Below the pieces are notes generated by a model. It did not search any database, was not told the DNA's origin, and saw nothing but the letters and a program-made list of their open reading frames with translations. A stretch of DNA of 32,375 bases from Acidimicrobiia bacterium (GTDB lineage Bacteria > Actinomycetota > Acidimicrobiia > Spongiisociales > JAENVV01): assembly GCA_024637275.1 (NCBI GenBank), contig JAGXFS010000100.1, positions 1-32,375 on the forward strand, given 5' to 3'. Made by a program: the position numbers and the translations under genes. Shown in pieces: positions 6,894 to 13,768 of this stretch. The first letter of the stretch is position 1, and the number at the start of each line of letters is the position of its first letter.

Positions 6894-8477
6894 ATGCGAA
6901 ACCTGAACGCTCATGGCATCACACCACAGGCGGAGGTGTACTGGGACCTGCCAACCCCGGTCCTCGTGGAGCATGCGCTGGCGCAAGGTCTCGGTTTCAT
7001 GGCTCACAAAGGGGCAATCGTCGTCGACACCGTGCCCTACACGGGGCGCAGCCCTAAGGACAAGTTCGTTGTTTTTGAAGCTCCCTACGACGAGGAGATC
7101 TGGTGGGGTGACGTCAATCACCCGATCGACCGCGCCACCTACGACGCCATTTATGCCAGGGTCGCCGAATACCTCGGGGAACGAGACATCTACGTCCAGG
7201 ATCTTTACGCGGGTGCCGATCCGAAGCAGCGATTGGCCGTAAGGACCATCACCGAAACCCCCTGGCATGCCCATTTCGCCCGCAACATGTTCATCTTGCC
7301 CAAGCACTTTGAACTCGACGACACGATCGACTCATACATGCCTGACTTCACGATCGTGCATGCGCCGTTCTTCGAAGCCGTACCGGAGCGTGACGGCACC
7401 AGGTCCGAGACGTTCATCATCATTTCGTTTGTTGACAAAGTCCTTCTCATCGGCGGATCCAAATACGCCGGTGAAGTGAAGAAGTCGGTGTTCTCGGTGA
7501 TGAACTACTTGTTGCCAAAGCAAGGCTCGCTGTCGATGCATGCGTCCGCCACCGTTGGAAAAGACGGACGGTCGGCGATTATCTACGGCCTCTCTGGGAC
7601 CGGAAAGACGACATTGGCGACCGACCCGGAACGTTTGATGGTTGGTGATGACGAGATCGGCTGGGCCGATGATGGCATCTTCAACATCGAAGGGGGCTCG
7701 TACGCCAAGACCATCCGATTGTCGCAAGCCGATGAGCCCTTGATCTTCGCGGCCGCCAATTCGTTTGAGACAATCCTTGAGAATGTTGTCGTGAACGAGG
7801 CGACCCGACAGCCTGAATGGGACGACGGATCGAAGACTGAGAACAGTCGGTGCGCCTACCCGCTCGCTCACCTTCCGAACATCGTCAAATCGGGCATGGC
7901 CGATCACCCAACGGACATCGTGTACCTGTCTGCTGATGCGTTTGGCGTACTCCCTCCGATCTCGAAGCTGAGTCGCGAACAGGCCATGTATTACCTCGTC
8001 TCGGGCTACACGTCGAAACTGGCCGGCACCGAACGGGGGGTCACCGAACCGGAGGCAACGTTCTCCGCTTGTTTTGGAGAGCCGTTCCTGCCGCTCCATC
8101 CGTCCTGGTATGCCGACCGGCTGGCGGAACGCCTCGACAAGTTCGGCTGTGATGTGTGGATGCTCAATACCGGCTGGACGGGCGGGCCGCACGGGGTGGG
8201 GCATCGGATCAGCATTCCCCACACGAGAGCGATGCTCAACGCCGCACTGAACAAGGCACTTGAGTCGGCTACGTTTGTGACCGATCCGATCTTCGGTTTA
8301 TCCGTTCCGACTGCTGTCGATGGGGTTCCGGACGAGGTTCTCCAACCACGCCAAACCTGGGACGATAAGGAAGCCTTCGATCGCCAGGCCGCCCGCCTGG
8401 CCGGCATGTTCCGTGAAAACTTCAAACGCTACGCCGACGGATTCGGCCCAGAGGTCATGAACTCTGGGCCGACCTGA
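6894..8477 (+). CDS. pckA: Phosphoenolpyruvate carboxykinase (ATP)
   Basis: Converts oxaloacetate plus ATP to phosphoenolpyruvate, CO2 and ADP, the entry step of gluconeogenesis. The 527-residue protein has the marks of the ATP-dependent family: the early arginine segment [11 protein letters not shown], the P-loop [10 protein letters not shown] (232-241), the metal-binding kinase-2 motif VGDDEIGW (250-257), and the C-terminal adenine-binding region near [12 protein letters not shown] and [11 protein letters not shown]. The GTP-dependent family, also found in actinobacteria, has a different P-loop and length. ATG 6894 is preferred for its ribosome-binding site; GTG 6852 would add 14 residues. 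A strong hairpin overlaps the last codons before the stop. It diverges from the M3 peptidase gene; together with the aminotransferases and Liv genes in this window it fits growth on amino-acid carbon. Confidence 0.96.
   Translation: MRNLNAHGITPQAEVYWDLPTPVLVEHALAQGLGFMAHKGAIVVDTVPYTGRSPKDKFVVFEAPYDEEIWWGDVNHPIDRATYDAIYARVAEYLGERDIYVQDLYAGADPKQRLAVRTITETPWHAHFARNMFILPKHFELDDTIDSYMPDFTIVHAPFFEAVPERDGTRSETFIIISFVDKVLLIGGSKYAGEVKKSVFSVMNYLLPKQGSLSMHASATVGKDGRSAIIYGLSGTGKTTLATDPERLMVGDDEIGWADDGIFNIEGGSYAKTIRLSQADEPLIFAAANSFETILENVVVNEATRQPEWDDGSKTENSRCAYPLAHLPNIVKSGMADHPTDIVYLSADAFGVLPPISKLSREQAMYYLVSGYTSKLAGTERGVTEPEATFSACFGEPFLPLHPSWYADRLAERLDKFGCDVWMLNTGWTGGPHGVGHRISIPHTRAMLNAALNKALESATFVTDPIFGLSVPTAVDGVPDEVLQPRQTWDDKEAFDRQAARLAGMFRENFKRYADGFGPEVMNSGPT
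8444..8471 (+). terminator. Strong hairpin at the 3' end of pckA, possible U-less terminator
   Basis: CGGCCCAGAG and CTCTGGGCCG form a perfect 10-bp stem with an 8-nt loop, ending 3 nt before the TGA stop of pckA. No T-run follows. It could stop transcription, protect the 3' end of the mRNA, or be chance coding sequence; the perfect length argues for function. Confidence 0.45.
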
Positions 8478-8657
8478 GAGGTACCGGGTCACGCCAATAG
8501 ACAGGCTCAGACCTAGGTCGCGACATGAAGTGCTCATGCTTCCTGACGCAGCGTCGACATTACCGTGTGTTCACTCGAACATGGTGGCGACGCGGAATGT
8601 GCAGACGACTACATTGCGTGGGCACATCGCGGTGATGCGTAGAGGCTCGGAAAAAGG

Positions 8658-11048
8658 GTGGTGCACGAAATCGGATCCAGGCGAGCCCGTCAACGTAGGA
8701 ACATCGTCGGAATCGTATTCTCCGTTGGAGCACTGACGATCTTTGGCGCTGGTCCGGTGGGGGCGGATCATGGCGATGGAACGTTCTTGGTCACAACTGA
8801 TCGCGATGGGACACCTGGCGACAACGCCAGCCGTTCGCCGTCAATGTCAGCAAGTGGAACCCGAATTGTATATAGCTCGTGGGCGACGAATCTGGTTGAC
8901 AACGACACCAACGGCTTGCCAGACATCTTCCTCTATGACATCCCCACAGGTAGCACGACCCTGATCTCGCAACGCTCCGACGGTGGCGCGTCCAACGGGC
9001 AGAGCTCGCAACCGGCGATAACAGCAGATGGCAGCAAAATCGTGTACTCGTCGTCTGCAACAATCCTGGTCGACAACGACACCAACGGTTACGCCGACGT
9101 TTTCCTCTACGACGTGGATACCGGCAATACAGTCCGGGTGTCCGTCCGCAGCAACGGAGCCCAAGGTAACGCAAACAGCAACTCAGCTGCTCTATCGGCC
9201 GACGGCACCAGAATCACCTTCATTTCCCGAGCATCGAACTTTGTCGACGGGGACTCCGTCGGGTCTGCGGATGTCTTCGTTCACGACACCACCGACGCGA
9301 CGACCATCCGGATTTCAGCCGGCTCGACGGCCTATTCATCGGATATATCGGCTGACGGGAATCGAATCACCTACTACACAAGCTCAGGCATATTTGCATT
9401 CCCTGCCACCGTCTATCTGTATGACATGACGACGTCCGCGACAATTCCAGTCTCCGTTGGCATCGGCGGTACACCTGGGGATGGATCCAGCTACTCACCG
9501 ACTATTTCGGCCGATGGGACCAAGATCCTTTTTGCCTCCGAAGCTACGAACCTCATCGCCACCGATACGAATAACCGTTCGGACATGTTCTTATACGATG
9601 CGACAACGGGCACCATAGAGCGGATCTCAATCGGTCTTGGTGCCAGTCAGTCCAACGGTGATAGTTGGTCAGGTGCCATTTCGGACAACGGAACCAAGGC
9701 CACGTTTCGCTCGACATCCACCAACCTGGTCGCCAACGACACCAACGCCAGGGTTGACCTGTTTGTCCATGACATTGCTCGAGGTTCTACACAGCGGGTC
9801 TCCACGAGTACCACCGGCACGCAAAGCAACGGGCAGGTTTCGGAATCAGATCTATCGGCTGATGGAAGCATCATCACTTTCGACTCCGATGCCTCTGATC
9901 TCGCCAGCAACGACATTGGTACCGTCTCGACGTGGGATATTTTTCTCCGTGCCAGGGACGCGACGCCGGCGGTGGACGGTCTGGTCGTCTCATTGTCGGA
10001 GGCAGTCGGCCGGGGTTTTGTCGTCGGAACGGTCAGGGGCTCTGACTTTCCCAAGGATCCGCTCTCGTATGTCATCGTGACAGGCAACGAGTCCAAATTA
10101 TTCGCCATCGATCCGAGCACCGGTGCTGTCACGGTGAGCGGAGTCTTGGATTATGAGACGTCCGTTCGACATGTGCTAACGGTGGTGGTGATGGACGCCG
10201 CCCATTCGGTGACTGCAACCGTCACGGTCAACGTGTCCAATATCAACGACGTCGCGCCGGCAGCCATCGACGCGTTCTCAACAATTCCGGAGACGGCCGC
10301 TGTTGGTGCGGTCGTGGCGAGAATGTCCGGGTCGGACATCGACGGCGACTCCCTGAGTTATCAGATCACGGCCGGCAACGGTGCAGGATTCTTTGGGATC
10401 AATCAGACCAGTGGTGTTGTGACACTGACCCGGGCAATGGACTATCGGACACCCCGCCTGCACGAACTCACAATTGGCGTATCCGATGGGCTTCATACCA
10501 CCAATGCCCAACTGATCGTTGCGGTCGTTTCATCAAGCGTTAACTCGTTCGACGACGACGACGGGTCGATCTTTGAAGCCGACATTGAATGGCTAGTTAG
10601 CGCCAAAATCACCTCCGGGTGTGGGCCTCGTGTTTTCTGTCCGAATCAGCCAGTGACCCGCGGTCAGATGGCTGCGTTTCTAAACCGTGCGATGAACCTT
10701 CCGCCTACGACGATTGACTTCTTTGCCGATGACGATGCGTCAATCTTCGAGACCGATATCAACAGGCTCGCCGCCGCCGGCATAACCAGAGGGTGTGATA
10801 TCGCGTCGTTCTGTGCCGGCCAAGCCGTCACGAGGGGTCAGATGGCGGCGTTCTTGGTGCGGGCGCTCAAACTATCGGCCACGAGTGGAGACTTCTTTAC
10901 GGACGATGATGGCTCCTCCTTCGAGAGCGACATCAACCGGTTGGCAGCTTCGGGTATCACGAAGGGTTGTTCTCTCGATTCGTTTTGCCCGAATCAGCCC
11001 GTTTCCAGAGCACAGATGGCTGCGTTTCTAAGACGGGCGCGGTCTTGA
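8658..11048 (+). CDS. Secreted seven-bladed beta-propeller / cadherin / SLH-like repeat protein
   Basis: A 796-residue exported protein. An Arg-rich N terminus and hydrophobic core (RRNIVGIVFSVGALTIFGAG) with VGA-D suggest cleavage near residue 36. Residues about 42-435 hold seven TolB/PD40-type repeats (core 'ADGTxIxFxSxATNLVxNDTNxxxDxFLYDxxTGxxxRIS'), of which the fourth is short; seven would close a propeller. Residues about 437-630 are two cadherin-like domains (LDYETSVRHVLTVVVMDAA; NINDVAP; SDIDGDSLSYQI; MDYRTPRLHELTIGVSDG). Residues 631-796 are three SLH-like repeats of about 55 residues, each with two Cys (GC-x5-FC) and a QMAAFL block, probably a cell-surface anchor. Blades 1 and 2 carry DNDTNGxxD, which looks like a calcium loop. 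The start is one of two adjacent GTG codons (8658 or 8661). Function is unknown; an adhesin or envelope sensor is plausible. Confidence 0.85.
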   Translation: MVHEIGSRRARQRRNIVGIVFSVGALTIFGAGPVGADHGDGTFLVTTDRDGTPGDNASRSPSMSASGTRIVYSSWATNLVDNDTNGLPDIFLYDIPTGSTTLISQRSDGGASNGQSSQPAITADGSKIVYSSSATILVDNDTNGYADVFLYDVDTGNTVRVSVRSNGAQGNANSNSAALSADGTRITFISRASNFVDGDSVGSADVFVHDTTDATTIRISAGSTAYSSDISADGNRITYYTSSGIFAFPATVYLYDMTTSATIPVSVGIGGTPGDGSSYSPTISADGTKILFASEATNLIATDTNNRSDMFLYDATTGTIERISIGLGASQSNGDSWSGAISDNGTKATFRSTSTNLVANDTNARVDLFVHDIARGSTQRVSTSTTGTQSNGQVSESDLSADGSIITFDSDASDLASNDIGTVSTWDIFLRARDATPAVDGLVVSLSEAVGRGFVVGTVRGSDFPKDPLSYVIVTGNESKLFAIDPSTGAVTVSGVLDYETSVRHVLTVVVMDAAHSVTATVTVNVSNINDVAPAAIDAFSTIPETAAVGAVVARMSGSDIDGDSLSYQITAGNGAGFFGINQTSGVVTLTRAMDYRTPRLHELTIGVSDGLHTTNAQLIVAVVSSSVNSFDDDDGSIFEADIEWLVSAKITSGCGPRVFCPNQPVTRGQMAAFLNRAMNLPPTTIDFFADDDASIFETDINRLAAAGITRGCDIASFCAGQAVTRGQMAAFLVRALKLSATSGDFFTDDDGSSFESDINRLAASGITKGCSLDSFCPNQPVSRAQMAAFLRRARS
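10549..11045 (+). repeat. Three tandem SLH-like repeats at the C terminus of the propeller protein
   Basis: Three protein repeats of about 55 residues: FDDDDGSIFEADIEWL..., FFADDDASIFETDINRL... and FFTDDDGSSFESDINRL.... Each continues with an IT-x-GC-x5-FC segment and TRGQMAAFL or SRAQMAAFL. The pattern is known from actinobacterial secreted proteins. The DNA copies have diverged, so this is an old duplication. Confidence 0.85.
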
Positions 11049-11126
11049 GGACAGGCGGGAGCGTCGCCCCCTGAGATAGAGTCCTAGGAGCCAGTAGGAG
11101 TCCGGACTGATGTATGGGATCGAGCG

Positions 11127-12173
11127 ATGACGTACGACACGCCGTGCGTTGTCGTAGACGCAGCTGTGATGGACCGAAATATCCAGCGGGCTCAAACGGC
11201 CGCTACTGCCGCGGGTGTAAGACTGCGGCCGCACGTCAAGACGCACAAGTCGACAGTAGCGGCGCGGATGCAACTCGAGGCGGGCGCCGCTGGCCTGACA
11301 TGTGCCACGCTGTCGGAAGCGGTTGGATTGTCGGAAGCGGGCGTTGGCGGCGATCTGTTCGTAGCGGTTCCGTTCTATCCATCGCCCTCGAAACTGGCCC
11401 GGATTGATCGGCTGCTGGCGGCAGGATGCGATCTCTCCCTGGCCGTGGATAACCTTTCGGTGGCCGGGTTGTTGGCGATTCGATATCCCAGTGGCGGTCT
11501 ACGGCTCATCGTCGAAATCGATAGTGGGTCACACCGAACGGGAGTCGACCCGGTTGACGCCTTACCGGTGGCGGCGGCGTGTGGCGATCTCTTCGGAGGA
11601 GTCTTTACCCACGGGGGCCATGGGTACCCACCGGGGATGGCGGTCGCGGCTGGCGCCGACGAAGTTCGGGTGCTTGCCGACGCCAAGAACCGCATCGAAG
11701 CGGCTGGAGGCCGGGTGGTGGTAGTGAGTGCAGGATCGACCCCGACCGCTGCACACTGCGTCGGCGAGCCAGTGAATGAGGTCCGGCCGGGGACGTACGT
11801 TTTCGGAGATTGGCAGCAAGTCAGCAATGGCTCTATGACCCTTGAAGTCGTCGCAGTGTCGGTGATGGCCACCGTCATCAGTGCGCCTTCGGCGGATCGA
11901 TTTGTGCTCGATTGCGGGGCGAAGATCCTCTCAAAGGATCAGCCGGCGTGGGTTCAGGGCTACGGCCACCTCCCGCAGATGCCTGGAGCAATCATCGAGA
12001 GGCTCTACGACAATCATGCAGTCGTGTCGACTGGTGGGGATCGACCCCCAATGGTCGGTGACCAATTGAGGGTGATCCCGAACCATGTATGTCCCGTCAT
12101 TAATCTCGTCGATCAGCTCTTGCTGACCACGGGCGAGGTCGTCCCGGTGGACCTACGAGGCCACCTTTCCTAG
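11127..12173 (+). CDS. D-serine dehydratase / D-threonine aldolase-like PLP enzyme
   Basis: A fold-type III (alanine-racemase-like) PLP enzyme of 348 residues that acts on D-hydroxyamino acids, either removing water from D-serine to give pyruvate and ammonia or splitting D-threonine to glycine and acetaldehyde. The N terminus has the family's TPCVVVD and RLRPHVKTHKS; Lys38 should bind PLP. Further marks are the GGVFTHGGHGYP loop, VVVSAGSTPTAA for the phosphate, and near the C terminus PNHVCPVINL, in which His320 and Cys322 match the zinc ligands reported for eukaryotic D-serine dehydratase. The H-x-C pair leans towards dehydratase, but the substrate cannot be settled by eye. The ATG lies 78 nt after the propeller gene; a perfect palindrome AGTCCGGACT (11099-11108) sits in that gap. 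No strong ribosome-binding site is visible. Confidence 0.85.
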   Translation: MTYDTPCVVVDAAVMDRNIQRAQTAATAAGVRLRPHVKTHKSTVAARMQLEAGAAGLTCATLSEAVGLSEAGVGGDLFVAVPFYPSPSKLARIDRLLAAGCDLSLAVDNLSVAGLLAIRYPSGGLRLIVEIDSGSHRTGVDPVDALPVAAACGDLFGGVFTHGGHGYPPGMAVAAGADEVRVLADAKNRIEAAGGRVVVVSAGSTPTAAHCVGEPVNEVRPGTYVFGDWQQVSNGSMTLEVVAVSVMATVISAPSADRFVLDCGAKILSKDQPAWVQGYGHLPQMPGAIIERLYDNHAVVSTGGDRPPMVGDQLRVIPNHVCPVINLVDQLLLTTGEVVPVDLRGHLS

Positions 12174-12401
12174 GCGCTCCGACCTCCGATTCGTCTGACG
12201 CGTGGTGCAATTGGAAGTTGCGCATCTTCGGACATGAACGTGTCCTGATCTCGTCGGGATTTTGGGTGCCTCCCGCGCTGGATTCGGTTTTCGGAACCGG
12301 CCGAACTCATACGGATCGTCGAACTTCGGCTCGGATGGGGCGGGCCTCTCGCCAACTGACAAGATTCCCGCCGCCTTGGCTCTGACAAATGCAGTATTCA
12401 T
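12153..12401 (-). CDS. Possible small protein (82 residues), unknown
   Basis: A candidate gene in the otherwise empty stretch between the D-amino-acid enzyme and mug. It starts MNTAFVRAKAAGILSVGE and continues with a Pro- and charge-rich middle (PKFDDPYEFGRFRKPNPARE) and an Arg/Thr-rich tail. I recognise no family. In favour: AAAAGGGGA lies 7 nt before the ATG, and a GATAAT box lies 30 nt before the ATG in an AT-rich patch, so promoter, ribosome-binding site and start are in the right order. Against: the tail is poor in hydrophobic residues and its last 21 nt overlap the convergent enzyme gene, so the true product could be a non-coding RNA instead. The open frame extends upstream to 12614, but that part overlaps mug and is surely not translated. 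Confidence 0.4.
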   Translation of the reverse strand: MNTAFVRAKAAGILSVGERPAPSEPKFDDPYEFGRFRKPNPAREAPKIPTRSGHVHVRRCATSNCTTRQTNRRSERLGKVAS

Positions 12402-12431
12402 TTCATTGTCCCCTTTTGAGGTGCTTTTTGA

Positions 12432-12437
12432 ATTATC
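12432..12437 (-). promoter_or_regulatory. Possible -10 box for the small minus-strand gene
   Basis: GATAAT on the minus strand in an AT-rich patch of otherwise GC-rich DNA, with a ribosome-binding site and ATG following at 12401. No good -35 is visible. Confidence 0.35.
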
Positions 12438-12505
12438 TGATTGAGTGTCTGTCGGATGGCTTAACGGCCCTGTATGAAGACTGAATGCCGTCGCCCTCGG
12501 CCCCC

Positions 12506-12511
12506 TAACAT
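12506..12511 (+). promoter_or_regulatory. Possible -10 box of the mug-ygjV pair (leaderless)
   Basis: TAACAT (TAnnnT) lies 8 nt before the GTG start of mug, and no ribosome-binding site is present, which fits a leaderless or nearly leaderless transcript. Confidence 0.4.
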
Positions 12512-12519
12512 GCTCAGCT

Positions 12520-13098
12520 GTGGGATACACACGACAAGAACTTGAAGCGTTTCGAGATGCCACCGTTCCTGATCTGGTGACACCGCCGATAAAGCTCCTC
12601 TTTGTCGGCATCAACCCTGGTCTGTGGACAGCTGCGACGCAGACGCATTTCGCTTACCCGGGCAATCGGTTCTATCCCGCTCTTCTCAAGGCAGGGATCA
12701 TCGACTGGCCGATCGACCCTTCAGCGGGCATGACCGACGATGATCGACATCGATTCACTGAGCGAGGCCTCGGGATCTCCAACGTTGCGCCTCGGGCGAC
12801 TGCCAAAGCGTCGGAACTGTCGAACGAGGAACTGAGACACGGCGCCGAGCGATTAACAGCCAGCATTGAGTTATGGCGTCCAGTGGTCGTCGTGATCGCA
12901 GGCATCACCGCGTACCGGACCGGTTTTAAGCGGCCGAAGGCCGTCATGGGCCGCCAAGCTGAGCAGATCGGTGAAGCCGAACTATGGGTCTTGCCGAATC
13001 CGAGCGGCCTCAATGCTCACGAATCGGTTGACTCACTCGCCGCCTGGTATCGCCAGGCCGCCGATGCGGCTGGTGTCACGGAACGCGGGATCGGATGA
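12520..13098 (+). CDS. mug: G/U(T) mismatch-specific DNA glycosylase, Mug/TDG family
   Basis: A DNA-repair enzyme that removes uracil or thymine mispaired with guanine by cleaving the glycosidic bond, starting base-excision repair. The 192-residue protein shows both family motifs: GINPGL (30-35), where Asn32 is the usual catalytic residue, and NPSGLNAHE (160-168), the loop that contacts the mismatched guanine. THFAYPGNRFYPAL between them is also characteristic. It is somewhat longer than the E. coli enzyme because of a short N-terminal extension (MGYTRQELEAFRDATVPDLVTPP), which is common in actinobacterial members. GTG 12520 is the only sensible start; an ATG 10 nt upstream is out of frame. 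The 3' end overlaps the next gene by 4 nt (ATGA), so the two are translationally coupled. Confidence 0.92.
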   Translation: MGYTRQELEAFRDATVPDLVTPPIKLLFVGINPGLWTAATQTHFAYPGNRFYPALLKAGIIDWPIDPSAGMTDDDRHRFTERGLGISNVAPRATAKASELSNEELRHGAERLTASIELWRPVVVVIAGITAYRTGFKRPKAVMGRQAEQIGEAELWVLPNPSGLNAHESVDSLAAWYRQAADAAGVTERGIG

Positions 13099-13706
13099 GC
13101 CGCGACCTCGTGTATGAATTGATTGGCTACCTGGGTTCGGCCCTGGTAGTTACCGCGCTTTTGATGACGTCGCTCCGCAGGCTTCGGATGGTCAGCTTTG
13201 TGGGAGCGCTCGTGTTCACAACGTATGCCACGCTGATCGGAGCGGTGCCCCTGATCGTTGTCAACGTGAGTATCATGGTCATTAACGCTTCGTCCCTGTA
13301 TCGGATGAGCCGGGTCAAGGATTATTTCTCTTCGCTGTCGACCGGTCCTGAAAGTGATTACCTCAAGCGTTTCCTCGAGTTCTACAGTGCCGATATCGAG
13401 CACTACTTCCCGAGGTTCTTGATGCCTGAGAGCGGATGTCGGGCCATATTTGTCTTACGCGATCTGGTCCCGGCTGGATTGTGGATTGGGCATGAGACTG
13501 GACCGGACCAGTGGCAGGTCGACCTCGATTACGCCATTCCTCGTTTTCGAGATTCGAAGATCGGGCGCTATCTGTATTCGGCTGAAGGGCCGCTCCCCAC
13601 CGGCATCTTCGTCGTGCAAGATCCAACGCCTGACCACGTCGACTATCTCAAACGGATGGGATTCGCTGAACGCTCGGACGGACAGTTCGAACGTCCATCG
13701 CCCTGA
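13095..13706 (+). CDS. YgjV-like membrane protein with a GNAT-like C-terminal domain
   Basis: A 203-residue protein. The first 75 residues hold about three membrane helices with the YgjV pattern (ELIGYLGSALVVTALLMTSLRRLRMVSFVGALVFTTYATLIGAVPLIVVNVSIMVINASSLYRM). The soluble rest (about 85-200) has the look of an N-acetyltransferase fold: AIFVLRDLVPAGLWIG, then VDLDYAIPRFRDSKIGRYLYSAEG, where acetyl-CoA would bind, and HVDYLKRMGFAER at the end. A YgjV-type membrane part joined to this soluble domain occurs in other bacteria, but its substrate is unknown as far as I know. The start overlaps the mug stop (ATGA). A strong symmetric hairpin 11 nt downstream closes the unit. Whether it helps the glycosylase is not clear from sequence. 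Confidence 0.75.
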   Translation: MSRDLVYELIGYLGSALVVTALLMTSLRRLRMVSFVGALVFTTYATLIGAVPLIVVNVSIMVINASSLYRMSRVKDYFSSLSTGPESDYLKRFLEFYSADIEHYFPRFLMPESGCRAIFVLRDLVPAGLWIGHETGPDQWQVDLDYAIPRFRDSKIGRYLYSAEGPLPTGIFVVQDPTPDHVDYLKRMGFAERSDGQFERPSP

Positions 13707-13716
13707 GAGCCTTAGT

Positions 13717-13750
13717 TGGTGCGCACGCCGCGTTAGCGACGTACGCACCA
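13717..13750. terminator. Bidirectional terminator-like hairpin between convergent units
   Basis: A 34-nt near-perfect hairpin: arms TGGTGCG/CGCACCA, ACG/CGT and CGC/GCG, separated by two single c-a mismatches, with a GTTA loop. It fills most of the 62-nt gap between the convergent ygjV-like and sigma-partner genes, so it can serve both. There is no T-run on either side. Confidence 0.6.
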
Positions 13751-13768
13751 CCATCATTCGAGTGACGC

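Noticed and set aside
7332-8222. A 296-codon open frame on the minus strand inside pckA
   Set aside because: It lies wholly antisense to a well-conserved enzyme, has no start signals and its translation is Arg/Gly/His-rich without family features. It is a by-product of high GC content.
8530-8736. A 68-codon plus-strand frame before the propeller gene
   Set aside because: It overlaps the signal-peptide region of the propeller gene in another frame and has no start signals; the 8478-8657 gap shows only a GACCTAGGTC palindrome at 8510-8519.
8880-9780. Repeated DNA around the GACAACGACACCAACGG segments, considered as a direct-repeat or CRISPR-like array
   Set aside because: The copies are in frame, about 175 nt apart and encode the propeller blade loop; there are no uniform short repeats with unique spacers.
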